Shown here: piece after piece, positions 44,190 to 56,408 of the stretch
Layout: every line of letters begins with the position of its first letter
How positions within the stretch are numbered: the stretch's first letter is position 1
DNA from: Gigaspora rosea
Taxonomy: Eukaryota; Glomeromycota; Glomeromycetes; Diversisporales; Gigasporaceae
Assembly: GCA_003550325.1 (NCBI GenBank)
Contig: QKWP01000854.1
Coordinates: 1-64,000, forward strand
DNA: 64,000 bases
Reading direction: 5' to 3'
Notes under the pieces: model-generated
Database searches by the model: none
Told to the model about the DNA's origin: nothing
What the model saw: only the letters and a program-made list of their open reading frames with translations
Position numbers and translations under genes: made by a program

Positions 44190-45149
44190 AGAAGCTAGCA
44201 TAGTTTTTGATTTTGTTGTTTAAAAAATTGGCATCTTTTTGGGTTAAATGAGTTTCTGAAAGACCAAAGATATCATATAGATTTTGGTTTAATGTTTCTT
44301 CAATTAGAAGTTTTTTTGTTAGTTGTAGAAGACTATTTGTACTAAGTGAGTCTATTTTTATAGGAATTGAAATATATTCAGATTCAAGTGTTATAGTTTG
44401 ATCTGGTATATATGGAGGTATATTAGGATTCTTCATATTAGTTTGAATATTGATATAGGATTTGTATTAGTATTATTAATATTGGAATTTAATATTGTAT
44501 AATGTTGTAGGTTGGGTGTTGAGAAAAACAGATTATCTGTGAAGATTGGTATTTGAAATTTGGTATTGGGTGATTTAAGTTCTATGTCAGTGTAGTATAG
44601 TAAATCTTCAAAAGGTAGGAATATTATATGATGGTATAAAGTTTTCATATAAAGGTATATATGTGCTTCTGTAAAAATATAGTCAAGTCAAAAAATATGG
44701 TTGATAGAAATTTCTATATATTGGTTTGAGTAGAGCATAGGGTAATATTCTTGTATATAATGCAAGAAAGAACTCACAGTTTGTGGAGAAAGGAGTGCTT
44801 GTAGTCTATGATAGTAAAGAAATTTGTTATAACATTCTTTTGGGTTGTATATTTCAAGAAGGTAGGATTGGGATTGATGTAGTTTCTTTTACTTAAAGAG
44901 TTTGTAGGTAGTTCAATTTTTTTATCACTGAAGTCTTTTTCAAGTAAGGATTCATCGTAAATTTCTGATATTGAGTAGTTGTTAAAACTGATAGAAAAGT
45001 ATTAAAGGAGTGTTGTGCTTTAGAAGGAAATAAAGATATAGTATCTGAAGCATTGTAGTTGTCTTCTGTAAAGGCACTCGCTGTATACTCAGCTCTTACA
45101 GTTGTGCAAGATACTAAAGTCTGCTCTGTACATTGAGTCTGAACAGGAC

Positions 45150-45335
45150 CTGAAATATATAAAGAGAGGTAGGGTTTTAGTTTGCTTATTTTTGGCCTTT
45201 TTTGTACAAATTATTTCCTTTTATAGTAATTAGTTTGCTTATTTTTACTTTTTCTTGCAGATCTTTCTATATTTAGTAATTTTTGTAAAACCTTACCCTT
45301 TTGTAGATATTTTAGGGTCTGTCTGATCATCATTA
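45150..45335. repeat. Copy of the AAGATCTGCA repeat family
   Basis: AGTTTGCTTATTTTT occurs twice, with GCAGATCTTTCTATATTTAG, opposite in orientation to the copy at 5030-5200. It abuts the 5' end of the minus LINE. Confidence 0.45.
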
Positions 45336-45421
45336 TTTAGTTCTTCCACATATTAAAAATATTATATTACTTGAATTTTATTAATTGATTATAACTTCTT
45401 GCATTAAGTAGACTTGTTTAG

Positions 45422-46330
45422 GGAGCGCTATATATCATCTAATTTTTTGCTACTAAGAGGCTACCCTCCTCCCCACCTGATCATCAAATACTATGATTTG
45501 ATTGGCTAAAATTATTAAAAATTTTAAAAATTTTAAAATTTAATATTAAATAACTTTTGAACCAGTGATCTGTTTTGGATGATTTTATTGCCAAAAATGT
45601 TTGTCTCAATAAGATGATTTCAAAGAGCCCAAAATTATCAAAATCCAATTACAAAATCCAAAGATCGTTATAGATTTGTCTGCTTTAATTATATTATTTT
45701 CGTATAAATTAAAAACTTTAATATTAAATAACTCTTGAATCAGTGATCCATGTTGGATGATTTTATTACCAAAATGCTCGTCTTAATGAGGCGATTTTAA
45801 TGAACCTAAAATTGTTAATTTCTGATTATGGGATCCAGAGATTGTTATAGATTTGTATTATTTTTAATAGATTATATTAAAATAACACAAATCTATAATG
45901 ATCTCTGGATTGTGTAATCAGAATTTAACAATTTTAGATTCATTAGAATCATCTCATTGAGAAGAACATTTTGATAGTAAAATCATCCAAAACGATCACT
46001 AATTCATGAGTTATTTAATGTTAAAGTTTACAAGATATATAAAAATAATATAATTAAAGCAGACAAATATATAACGATCTTGGGATCCCGTAATTGAATT
46101 TTGATGATATAGGCTCAGTGGAATCGTTTCATTGAGATGAAAATTTTGGTAGTAAAATCATCCAAAATATATCACTGGTTCAAAAGTTATTTAAGTTAAA
46201 TTTTAAAAATTTTTTAAATTTTAATAATTTTAGCCAATTAAAAGTTATTTGCTATTAGGACCTAATATTTTTTGATCCTCCCTCTACTCTAAAAATCAGA
46301 TGATAAATGATGCTCTCCTTAGCACCAGAA
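45422..46330. mobile_element. 0.9 kb foldback element, two modules per arm
   Basis: The outer ends GGGAGCGCTATATATCATCT and, inverted, GGAGAGCATCATTTATCATC pair. Each arm carries two related modules of about 235 bp. A module contains ATAACTYTTGAAYCAGTGAT, TTGGATGATTTTAYTACCAA, GTCTYAATGAGRCGATTTTA and GATCCAGAGATYGTTATAG. The centre is near 45880. The module layout parallels that of 41747-42509, although the sequence differs. Non-coding. Confidence 0.8.
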
Positions 46331-46564
46331 AATATAGTTGCCTCTTTCTAATCCAGCCCCCTATATACTGGACTCTTGATAATCTAACTAAAACTTTTAG
46401 AACAAATATTTTATATCTATTTTCTCTGGATATATTGAATTAATATGATAAATTTGCTATTCCAGATCTAAACTCAAGTTAATCAGTATATATAATCTTT
46501 TATTTAAATAAATTTATTTTATATTATGAATAAAAATTTATTCTATATACAGTGGTATACCGTA

Positions 46565-48366
46565 CTGTATTATTATGAACACTATTTGGGCAGATATTAC
46601 TCAAAATCAGGCAAGTAAATATAGTACAAAATTTTTATTACATGTCCTACAGATCTCATGGTATAACATCCTAAAATTTTATATAATTTTATTTGATTGC
46701 AAGGAAGTTATACAAAAAAACCAAATTTTTGATTTTCTTTAATGTACGAAAACTCAAATTTAACATATTTTCTTTTTTTTACATTTTTTTATTAATAAAA
46801 ATTTAATGCTAAAAACATTTTATTATTTTATCAGTTCTTCTCTAACCCTAATAAAAGCAGCATCATAATCTAACAAAAAAACAAGCCCGCCTCATTTAAC
46901 CATAACTAAGCCCAACTATACGGCCCAAAAATTTGATATTCCATTTCTTGTACCCTATAGTTCATGCTAAAATCTGACAAAATGACCCCAAAAGAGATAA
47001 TTGTGGTATTACTAGATTACAAGATATGTTTAAGCCCTAAAACATCCAGTTTTCATAAGGACAAGACTAATCAGATATTGGTAAAAAGAGCGGCAGATAA
47101 TACAAAATCTCATATCTTTCGATATAATACATGAACAACACTTTTAGGTTTTTTTATTTTTTTTGTTTTTAAAGAAAATAATCTGAAAAAGTTTTAAGTA
47201 GTGGTTTTCTGGGGTGGCTAGACTCTAGACTTGCACAATCCATGAAGGTGTGCGATCTTTAAACATCTGGGCCCCTTTTTTTGCTTTTTTTACCTAAATT
47301 GGTGATTCGCCAATTAGCTAATGAATAATCATAGTGTAACATGATGCAAATCACTATGTAAATCATATATATAGTGAATATGAAAAATTTCTAATATTCA
47401 TCTAAAAAAACCTTTTTTTTATACTAAGTTAATCATCCTTGTCGACTAATTGAAAATTGTAAAGCTCGTCTTTGCAGTTCTAATGATAGTTAAAACATCC
47501 AAATTGGCCCTTAAATGCTGAGATATCCTTAAAAAACGCACTAACAACTATAGAAAATCTCTATATAAACAATATATTGTTTATATAGAGATTTTTTATA
47601 GTCATTGACATGTTTTTTAAGGATATCTCAGCATCCGCTGGGCTGATTTGGATGGTTTAACTACTGTTAGAACTGCAAAGATAAGCTCTACAATTTCCAA
47701 TAAGTTGACAAGGATGATTAGCTTAGTATAAAAAGTTTTCCTTGGACGAACGGCATATTTACTAATATGTGATTTACATAGTAATTTGCATTATGTTAAA
47801 CTATGATCATTCTTTAGCTGAATAGCGAATCACCAATTAAGACACCTAACTCTTTAAATATCCTGCATTGCAAACTTTTTTTATTCAATAGCAGCTGCAC
47901 TAAAGAGATCCAAATTCTGCCTCAGATAACTAAAGATAATAAAGTTTTTTTGTTAGTTAAGTTTTCTATCATTCATCATTTTATGAAAAAATAGACGGTC
48001 TTACCTTTTTTGTCAATTGCATCTGATCTGTTATACATATTTCTTTTTTTATTGCATAACATTTTCCAGATATTGGACAATATTTGAGCTAAATTTGAAA
48101 TAATTTGAACAAAAATTCAATTTTCTGTGAATTTTTTTTTAAAAAACAAAAAAATTCGAAAAATTTACAAAATTTGATTTTCATACAAATCCAAAAATAG
48201 TACTTTGTACTATTTTTTGCATAGCTTTTGTGCTATCTAATGAAACTGTTCAAAATTTTAGTATATAATACCGTGAGATCTATGCGACACAGAATAAAAA
48301 TTTCGTATTGTGCTAACTTGCCTGATTTTGAACAATAGCGTCCCAAAAGTGTCTATAATAATATAG
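46565..48366. mobile_element. 1.8 kb TA-flanked TIR element without transposase
   Basis: The left end CTGTATTATTATGAACACT and the right end (inverted CTATATTATTATAGACACT) are flanked by TA (46563-46564, 48367-48368). The arms remain similar for about 150 bp (TCAAAATCAGGCAAGTWAR, AGATCTCAYGGTAT). The middle holds a separate foldback at 47285-47850. No transposase was found, so it is a non-autonomous Tc1/mariner-like element. Confidence 0.7.
47285..47850. mobile_element. 560-bp foldback element nested in the TIR element
   Basis: The arms mirror around AACAATATATTGTTTATATA near 47577. Each arm carries one module: GTTAATCATCCTTGTCGACT, AATTGTAAAGCTCGTC, AAAACATCCAAATTGGCCC and GCTGAGATATCCTTAAAAAA. 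These match in order the module in 42905-44189, so both belong to one family. The ends are TTGGTGATTCGCCAATTAGC and the inverse TTAGCTGAATAGCGAATCAC. Confidence 0.8.
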
Positions 48367-48889
48367 TAGGCTACAAAATTAATTAAACTAGTATTCTGAC
48401 TTGGATCAGATAATAGTAATCTGACAGATCATATATTTAACTCTGTCATAACCTGGATCAAATAATAGTGATCTGATAAGTTAGATATTCAACCTGGACC
48501 ATGATTTGAATTAGATAATAGGAATATGATAGGTTAGATTTTAATCTGGGCCATAATTTATGTCAGAAAATAGTGACCCAGCAGGTAATAATACAAAAAT
48601 TGGAAAAATGCAAAAATTAAAAAAAAATAGTGTAAAATAGGTTTTTTTTAAAGTTTTTTTTTACATTTTATACAATATATATTTGTGCCATACAGCAGAT
48701 TATGCATTAAAAAAGGCTTAATAAAATTTTTCTTTTATTAGTAACTCTTTATATACTGAATTTTTATTAGAGTTTGGTTTAAAAAGGAAAATTTTATATT
48801 CTGGACTTGCTCTATACCAAACAATCTCTTAGAACAGCCTGTTTGGAAAAAAGAGAAGTGACTGTACATCCAAACAGTTTATTTTATTT

Positions 48890-49589
48890 CAGGGATGGTA
48901 AATGACTTTAAATGACCCAAATGACACAAATGACAATAACCAGTTATTGGTCATTTCATGGTCCAAATGACCTAAGAAGGTCATTTAACTCTGGTTAATC
49001 GATTATCTAATACTTTTAGCCAATCAAAATTGATTATTGTTCTTCGTAAAATAAAACGTTGTTAGATACTATTTAATAAAAATTATTAATATTGCACATG
49101 ATAAATAATCAAATCATTTGATCCATTTGTATTTTGGCTAAATGACTAGGTCATTTTCAGACCGGTTGTAAACTGTCATTCTAATCGAATCATTAGATCA
49201 GGTATGATGTGATTAAAGAAAAAAAACACTAGACAAAAAAATAATGTATTTACTTTTTTTAAAGAAATAAAAAAAAGTTCTTGAATAATAATTTACCAAT
49301 TGTAAAATGATATAAATTATTTTCGAATTTACAAATGGAATGTTAATTAATAATCAACGTGAATTGAGAAATGATGCGAACATATGTAACGTGATCGGTA
49401 GGATGTCAATCTATGCAAAATGACCTAATAACCAAATGACCCTGGTCATTTGGAAATGACCATAGTCATTTGGTCACAGGTCATTTCCAAATGACCCAAA
49501 ATTTGAATGACCTCAAATGAGCGGTCATTTTGAGGTCATTTGAGGTCATTTGAAAGATTGTCAAATGACCAGGTCATTTACCATCCCTG
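48890..49589. mobile_element. hAT MITE, 700 bp
   Basis: The termini CAGGGATGGTAAATGAC and GTCATTTACCATCCCTG are inverted, flanked by the perfect 8-bp duplication TTTTATTT (48882-48889, 49590-49597). About twenty copies of AAATGACC or its inverse cluster near both ends, probably transposase binding sites. No transposase ORF is present, so an active hAT elsewhere would be needed for movement. Confidence 0.92.
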
Positions 49590-49704
49590 TTTTATTTTAC
49601 TTTTCTTAAATTTAAAGCAAAAATGGTTGATTTTGAATTTTTGATAAAAATTTTTCAAAATTAGTTTTTTATCAAATTTTAAGAAAAGTAAGATAAATAT
49701 AGTC

Positions 49705-49885
49705 AAACTTCCTAAATGCACTATGTATAGACAAGTCTACAATGTGCATTTATGGAGAGCCAATTAAATTGCAGCTTTAAAATTAGATTATCAAGTTTGT
49801 GTAACTTCTACTAAAAACTGTATAATCTATCTTAAATACTAAAATTTGATTGGCTATGTGCATTTAGAAAGGTTAGTATAATATA
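49705..49885. mobile_element. Small TIR element
   Basis: AACTTCCTAAATGCAC on the left and GTGCATTTAGAAAGGTT on the right are inverted. A second pair, GTGCATTTATGGAGAGCCAAT and ATTGGCTATGTGCAT, lies inside. The target duplication is unclear. Confidence 0.5.
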
Positions 49886-49889
49886 ATAT

Positions 49890-52140
49890 ACTGAAAAACT
49901 TTATGCCTTTTTCTTCCTTGTACAGTATCCATTCACATGCTAGTACCAGGCTCCAATTAGCAACTTACAGGCCAAAAAAAAAATAACAACAGACTTTCTT
50001 CTTTCTTTTTTCTCTCTCTTTTTTTTTTGGAATAGATTCACAGCTTTAGATACCAGTAAATCTTGGAGGATTCATATCTTACAGTTACCACCAAATTGTC
50101 AAAGGTGGAAGTCTGGGCTGATTTCATGGGACAGACAACTACCAACACCAAAAACAAGAACAATACCCAACTTTACAATATACTTGATGAATAGAGGTGG
50201 TAGAATTTGACAAAGTTAGGCTAATTGGGTATAAAGTGAGTTTAAATCTACAAACTTATCATTTTTTATCCAAGCACTGTTCATTATTCACTATTCACTA
50301 GAGCACTAGAGCACTGCTTTATTAAAGGATGAAAATAGGTCCAATTTATAACAATTTTTACATGTGGGGAGGACAAAATCAAACGAATTTGGTCAGGTGG
50401 GTTCCAAGATATCTTCGATCAAAGTTAAAAATTTTTTAAAAAATTAAAATGATCTACATGGTGTGGAAATACCAATTCCCATAAATAAATATATATATGA
50501 GATTTTTATGTTATCATTTCTTTACTTAGTTAGTCTCAAATTAAGTTTTCACACATATTACATATATCACTGTAATTTAAATTCCGGAATAGTTTTCCTG
50601 AAAGAATAAAACCTTGATAAAATTAGCTCTAACTTCAGCAATCGGGACCATAACTCTTTAAGATCTTTAAGAAAAGTACAATCAGAATTCATAATGGATA
50701 CATTCGCATGAACGCCATCGTTTTATATTTTCAAGAAATTATTAAAAAATAAAAGAATTTTTCTCACCTTAATTCGCTATTATCACATTCATGTGACATA
50801 AGATGAGTATATGCAAGCTAGCCAATCATATCGCATAATGCGTATATTTGCATGACCGGCCATATCGCCAACATGATTGGATCCTTTAAACAACCGAAAT
50901 TAATAATCGACTTAGCCAAGCCGAATTTTTAAGATCAACTTGGTTCACTAGCCATGCCAAATGAAACATATGACTTTGCATATCTCTATGAAAATGGAGT
51001 CAGTTGGAAAGAAAGTGTTCAATTATTATCGAAAATCACCTGGCATGAACCATATGAATAGAATGGTTATAATATCATTGCAAAAATGGAATATTAATTG
51101 AAATGGATGGACGTACATTTAAAAATGCATATATCAGATAATAACTATTAATAAATAAATGGTTTAAGATTTGATCAATTTCATCATTTCACCGTTTCAC
51201 AATAGATAATTATCCGAAATTAAAGTAATTATCATCTGTTGATCAAAATAATTATCCGTTATCTATATTATCCGGATAATCCGGATAAAAAATCTAGCAG
51301 ATTCGAACACTAGAACTGGAACCCTTTGAATATTCATCATGACTATTCAATGAATGTTTAGTCATCCACGAATAGTATAGAACGAATATCTAGATTTTAT
51401 ATGATATTCATAACTACCTGTATCCTCGACTATTCATGAAGTTTATGTATAGCCGAATATTTGCTTTTAATTGAATATTCATTTTTAAATGATAAATTGA
51501 AGTGGCCTGCTCACCTGAACATATTTGTCAAGGTTCTTGTTTATTCTATTTTGCTAAATTTAGCATAGAACAAATTCATTTTTTTATAGTCATTTGCTAA
51601 ATTTTGCATCGGTTTTTACAGCGATAATAATTGGCTGAATTTAGCATAGAACAAAGTTGGTTTTTATCAATTTGAAACAAAAAATTTCATTATCAAAGAG
51701 ACAAAAAAAATAGCATTGATATTCAATACAAATCTAATTGACAAACTTTACAATGAAAAGTAATACCGAATATTACCTTACATCCCATTATTTTTAAATA
51801 TATATATTGATATATACTAAGCATATTATATTTCTAAAAGTGTTTTTATTACAGTACCGGAGTTTCTACACACAAAATACGAAATATACAGTTTTATAAA
51901 TACATGTATAAAATAGTGCGTTGGATTGCATGATTATGTAGATAACAAAATAGCAAATATATAGCAATCTTTATCACCATTACATTTTTGATTCGTAGTG
52001 TTTTAATTATTTAAATTACGTATAAATTATACTATTGTATGTTTGTATGTAGCAAAGAACATTATATGTCCGGTCACAGCGTAGATCAAAATAACGTGAT
52101 GAAACCAAAACGTATCTATCACACACGTTTTAACAAATTT
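49890..52140. other. Intergenic region with AT-rich repeats
   Basis: No gene recognised. Contains a pyrimidine tract at 49995-50030 (CTTTCTTTTTTCTCTCTC), repeated GATAATTATCCG words at 51200-51290, repeated GAATATTCAT words at 51330-51485, and inverted GCTAAATTTAGCATAGAACA copies at 51550-51650. Confidence 0.4.
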
Positions 52141-52149
52141 ATAAGTTAT

Positions 52150-52290
52150 GTCCGTATGTACCCCAAAAAGGAAACTCGACGTAAAAATAATCCAAGGTCG
52201 TGAAATTAAAAATTTAGGGTTAGAATGTTAAAGTTTGAGGCGATTTAGAAATAAACAATTCTAAAATTTCATTTAGTGTTTGCAGATAAT
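52150..52290 (-). promoter_or_regulatory. Dispersed promoter-like block, partial copy
   Basis: On the minus strand: TGAAATTTTAGAATTG, then TCTAACCCTAAATTTTTAAT (telobox-like) and TTTCCTTTTTGGGGTACAT, in the same order as in the 52740-52960 copy. No ORF follows. Confidence 0.35.
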
Positions 52291-52419
52291 CATTGACTAA
52301 AATCGACTATTCGACTTTTAGTTGAAATTTACAAATATAACTATTGATTTGATCTGTTAAGAGGCCTTATTTCAAATACAGTGTTACGCTAATTTTATCT
52401 CATTTCTAATAATTAATAT

Positions 52420-52613
52420 AACTGATTCTCCATAAATGCAACCATTATTACATACCCTTCCATCTATAAGTACATTTTACTTTCCCTTTGTAAGTCGCAT
52501 TCGGTCTAATGAAATTTATGTAACATTATATGAAGATCATTTTCCGTAACTGCATGTTCTACTAGTACACTTTTTCTGGCAACGTACGTACGTACTTATG
52601 AAGAGTTGACTGT
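52420..52613. repeat. Possible pogo-like MITE
   Basis: The right end, inverted, reads CAGTCAACTCTTCATAAGTA with a TA after it, and matches the terminus near 4716. The left end CTGATTCTCCATAAATGCAA next to TA is only loosely similar. GTACGTAC repeats lie near the right end. Confidence 0.35.
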
Positions 52614-52689
52614 ATTAATCAACTAATCGACTTTAGTTGATAATTATATCAGCTAACTAAAGTCGATTCCTTGGGATCATTCCCAATCA

Positions 52690-52960
52690 TTTTAATTAGT
52701 GTCCAACGATGGGGTGTCGGGCAATCCGGAACAATCCATTTTACTTATTTGAAAACCAAAAAAGGAAATAAACTAAGTGCGTCAGACAAAAATTTAGGGT
52801 TAGGGCCTTAACGTTAGATGCTATGGGTAGAATGTTGCTTACTATATGTAAAATTTCATTCCGTCATTTTAATTAGTACATCAAGATCGATTTAAACTTT
52901 AGTTTTTGCATATTTTCGCTGTTTTCTTCTTTTAAGCGTGTTTGGATTCTTCGTCGGGAA
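52690..52960 (-). promoter_or_regulatory. Dispersed promoter-like block, copy 2
   Basis: On the minus strand from 52960: GAAGAATCCAAACACGCTTA, TTTAAATCGATCTTGATGTA, CTAATTAAAATGACGGAATG, AAATTTTACATATAGTAAGC, GGCCCTAACCCTAAATTTTT, CTGACGCACTTAGTTTATTT and AAATAAGTAAAATGGATTG. An ATG follows at the same place as in copy 1, but only 15 codons are open. The conservation of order and spacing suggests a functional or recently functional upstream region. Confidence 0.5.
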
Positions 52961-53149
52961 GATACGGAATAACTTCCCTTTTTGGGATTGTATCATCGCA
53001 TATCTCAGCATACGAATTTTCGATCAAAAAAATTTCCCGGAGAAGTTTATTTGACTCCGAAACATGAAGGTTCACTAAAACAGTCATAGATAATTTTGAT
53101 GACACAGATATAATATTAAAACTAGGATAAAGATCAAGAATAAGGTGCT

Positions 53150-53305
53150 TTTTCGGCTAGCCGTTTTATAGCCGGCAGATGGAATCCGAATTTGATATTG
53201 TTGATAACATTCGATTCAGACAAATCGAATGGCACTAAAATCATCCAATTTGAATCACTGGATCACGAGATACAGCTAACAGCTGTAAAACGGCTAGCCG
53301 AAAAT
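53150..53305. mobile_element. Palindromic MITE with TTCGGCTAGCCGTTTT ends
   Basis: TTTCGGCTAGCCGTTTTATA and AAAACGGCTAGCCGAAA are inverted ends. The interior has the hairpin TAACATTCGATTCAGACAAATCGAATGG, followed by ATCACTGGATCACGAGATAC, the border phrase also found in the pogo element and in the larger foldbacks. Confidence 0.75.
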
Positions 53306-53600
53306 AGCTGACCGAACCTATCCCTAGTCAAGAATCTGCGAAATGCTTGTTTGAAAATCGCTTTTATTTTATTTTTTTTTTTTATTGATCTTTTAATATT
53401 AGTCCGGCAATTGAGTTCTAAATCACACGTGTTGCTATTATGAAGACAAAAGGCGATAATTTGGAAATATTTTGCAGATTCTAAATTCAACTTCAATGAA
53501 ACATTGTGATCTGCTTAGGATATATAAATGTTACGAAAAACCTTCATTGAACAGTTAATGAAAACAATGTTATTTGATCTAATTAAAAAACAAAAATAAA

Positions 53601-56408
53601 ATGAACCAAAGTCCGTTTTATGGACTCGACGTATCTTCATTATTTTTGTTTTATTAGGGGTACTTTCCATAACTATTGTATTCTTTATTGAATTGTTTCT
53701 TGAGCAACCTTATATAAGTATTCGTTATTGTGGAGTTGATAAATTACCTGCACCAAGTTTGTAGTTATTTTGAATATATCTACGCTCGATAATCACGTGA
53801 TTGAATTCTAGGTTTTTACAAAGTTTTCGCCCCTTCATCGTAAGATATCGAAAACTAATGATAACTTTGTACTTTGTAAAAAGTTTTTTAAAATTTTAAC
53901 TCTATAATGAGATAAAATATTTAAAGATAGTGAAAATAATGTCGATTTAATTTTTGTACAGAAAGTTTGAAAAACTATACAATAACTTTATAATACTGTA
54001 CTTGTACCTCATGAAAACTCTTGGTGATTTGAAAAATTGAAACAAATCAAGTGATTATCGAGTAAGCCATTAAAACATTCTAAAGATGATTCATACATTC
54101 TAAAATTGAATCAATGTAGGTATCTATCTTACTTATACGGATTATTTTAACATCACTTGTACGATATCTAAAAATGATATCAACCGTAAGTAGACTTTTT
54201 ATACTATTTATATTTATGATTCATTATAAAACTCGTAATACTCTTGCAATCAGTAATTATGAAGTTATTTGAATCTTAAATAATAAATAAAGAATTTTTG
54301 GAATACTGATTTGTTGTTATTGAAAGGTGTTATTATTTTTGTAATTTAAAGAATTTATATTTACTCTATATCTTTTCTGACCAATTTAGCTCGGTCTTGC
54401 AATGAATATGTTATACAACCAAATAAAATGGATGTTGGTGATAATGGCGAGCGTTTTTATGTTGGAAGATTTTTGCCAAAAAGCAATATCATGTTATATC
54501 CCAAAGCTCAAGAACTTAAACTTGATATACCTATTAAAAATGATATGAAATCAAAAAGATATATTCTTGGAATGTTTGCATTTGATTCAGGCAAGTTTAA
54601 TTTCATTAATGCAAGCTTTTTCCATATTGAAATTGAAGATAACTGGTCAAAATAAATAGAACATGATCCATGGAACCAAACATTTGATGATAAATTTTCT
54701 CAAAAACTTAATTTTACAAACTATTATAATTTATCTCCAAATAATGTAAGTATCAATTTAAAAACATCAGATTTTTTTTTATCATCTTAAATGTTACTAA
54801 TATAAAAGGCAATAGTATTATATTTTTAAGTATTCTAGAAAAGTCGCAAAAATGTTAGATAATAATTTTATAAATTATATTGGTCATGGTAGTACTTATT
54901 CTTCAAATTATTTTCTTGAATCAAATATACGTAAGTTTATTTGTTATTAAAGAAAGGTTTTGAATATCTATAGATTGCTTTTTAAATATTAATGTTATTG
55001 ATAATATTGTTTAATAACTATAGAAACTACATCATTGAAACCGAATACTTCACATAATATAACTGTGGAAGTTTATGCACAAGATTATATTATAGAAGAG
55101 AGAGCTGAGCAAAGGTAAACTTAATTTGTTAATTTTATTGCATTATTATTGTATTGTGCTTATATGTCATATTTAAAGTCATTATAATCTAATATAGAAG
55201 CACTACCGTAAGTAATTATTGATTTTATATGATAAATTATAACTAGGAGACTGATATTTCCACATCTATATAAGTAACAATTTTTAAAACTTTGATAAAG
55301 GTACCTTAGCAACCACCAACTAAATTCGATGTTTTTTTTTTTTTTAGAATTCAAATAAAAAAAATTCAATTGGATTGTTGCTAAGATACCTTCGATCGAA
55401 ATCAAGAAAATTTGCTAAAACTATTATTTTAATAAAAATTTAAAATTTGATCGAAGGTACCTCAACAAATACCAAAACCAATTCTATGAATTATTTTATT
55501 TAAGTCTTATGGATATGTAGAATTTAAATAAAATATTTCATCAAATTTGGCTAGATAATCGTCAAAATATTGCTACAACTAATATTTTTATAGGCATTTA
55601 AATTTTTTTCAAAACTTTGACAAAGGTATCTCTGCATCCACTCAGCAAAATCAATAAATTATTTTATTTGAATTTTGCAGATCTGTAAAAATTCATATAA
55701 AAATTTTTTATCGAATTTGAATAGTTGGTTGCAGAGACCTTCATCAGATCATAAAAAATTTTTTTTTTGCAAATGATATTTTGATATATGTTTAAAATTT
55801 TTTAAAATTTTAATAGAAGGTATCTGATAACTATCTAACAAAATAAAATGAATTTTTATATTTTTTACTTGAAGCCTACAGATCTGTAGAATTCAAATAA
55901 AAAAAAGTTCATTGAATTTGGTAGGATAATTGCTAATACTTTCGATCAAAGTTTTTTTAAAAAAAGTAATCTACATGGGTGTTGGATAGGGATGACAAAG
56001 ATTTTACTATGTAATTAAATCTGGTGATATATATGGTCTATACACTATCTATACATATTTAAAATCAAAATCTAACTATTCAGATTTTAATTATCATGGT
56101 TAAAATGGTGAAAAAATGGTTAAACTATTTTTTTACTATCCTTAATGTGGAATTATCATTCCTTTATAATTATTAGTTATTTATATAACAATAAATATTA
56201 TTTATATAAATAGATTATAAATATTCTGGCAAATATTGTGGCGTATTATAGTGGAGGTGTTGTTTTTTACTATTTTTTATTCGGTAAGTTACTTATTTGT
56301 TTACTAAAATTGATAATTTTTTTAATTAATTCATTTTAAATTTTAGGAAAAAAGGTTGATGAAACTGGTATTGCACACAGATTACATAAATTTTTTTTAG
56401 ACGAATAA
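53601..56408 (+). pseudogene. Spliced gene for a membrane protein with N- and C-terminal helices, decayed
   Basis: No long ORF shows it, but a set of exons fits together. Exon A (53601-53760) starts with an ATG. After a frame change at about 53625 it reads RRIFIIFVLLGVLSITIVFF (a membrane helix), then EQPYISIRYCGVDKLPAP. Exon B begins after CTGAC...TTTAG at 54391 and ends before GTAAGT at 54745. It contains GERFYVGRFLPKSN and FDSGKFNFINASFFHIEIED, then a TAA at 54653 and more matching sequence (DPWNQTFDDKFSQ). Exons 54831-54930 and 55024-55115 follow in consistent phase, ending AEQR before GTAAAC. The C-terminal exons 56223-56283 (LANIVAYYSGGVVFYYFLF, a helix) and 56347-56408 (KKVDETGIAHRLHK...DE-stop) also keep phase. 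I know no function. At least one exon between A and B is unidentified, and another is probably lost before 56223. The frameshift and stop suggest a pseudogene. Confidence 0.55.
55250..55990. repeat. Series of palindromic modules in an intron of the decayed gene
   Basis: Three to four adjacent imperfect hairpins share AACTTTGATAAAGGTACC, GAATTCAAATAAAAAAAATTC, TTGGATTGTTGCTAAGATAC and CTTCGATCGAAATCAAG, varying from unit to unit. Related modules are at 22280-22640 and, singly, near 50380-50430. They separate the 55024-55115 exon from the last two exons. Confidence 0.6.

Larger units (their letters stand above)
41250..45150 (-). pseudogene. Minus-strand LINE, 5' half (N-terminal region and endonuclease)
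   Basis: Read from 45150 down. An open but start-less region contains SSFLHYIQEYYPMLYSNQYI near 44770-44710, closely matching SFLKYIQENYPMYYSNQYI in the plus copy. Then come TEAHIYL and ORFs 44648-44433 and 44436-44188, ending GLSETHLTQKDANF (endonuclease E motif). After the foldback insertion at 42905-44189 the frame resumes with WSSFSNPYQAGVDIFIHN, then IIMGDFNRVSNP near 42680. After a second foldback (41747-42509) it resumes with NRIDQICTN. The piece ends at 41250, where the younger LINE inserted, and continues at 35131. Confidence 0.85.

Noticed and set aside
53263..53496. 77-aa minus-strand ORF
   Set aside because: Starts outside and ends inside a palindromic MITE, with no motif.
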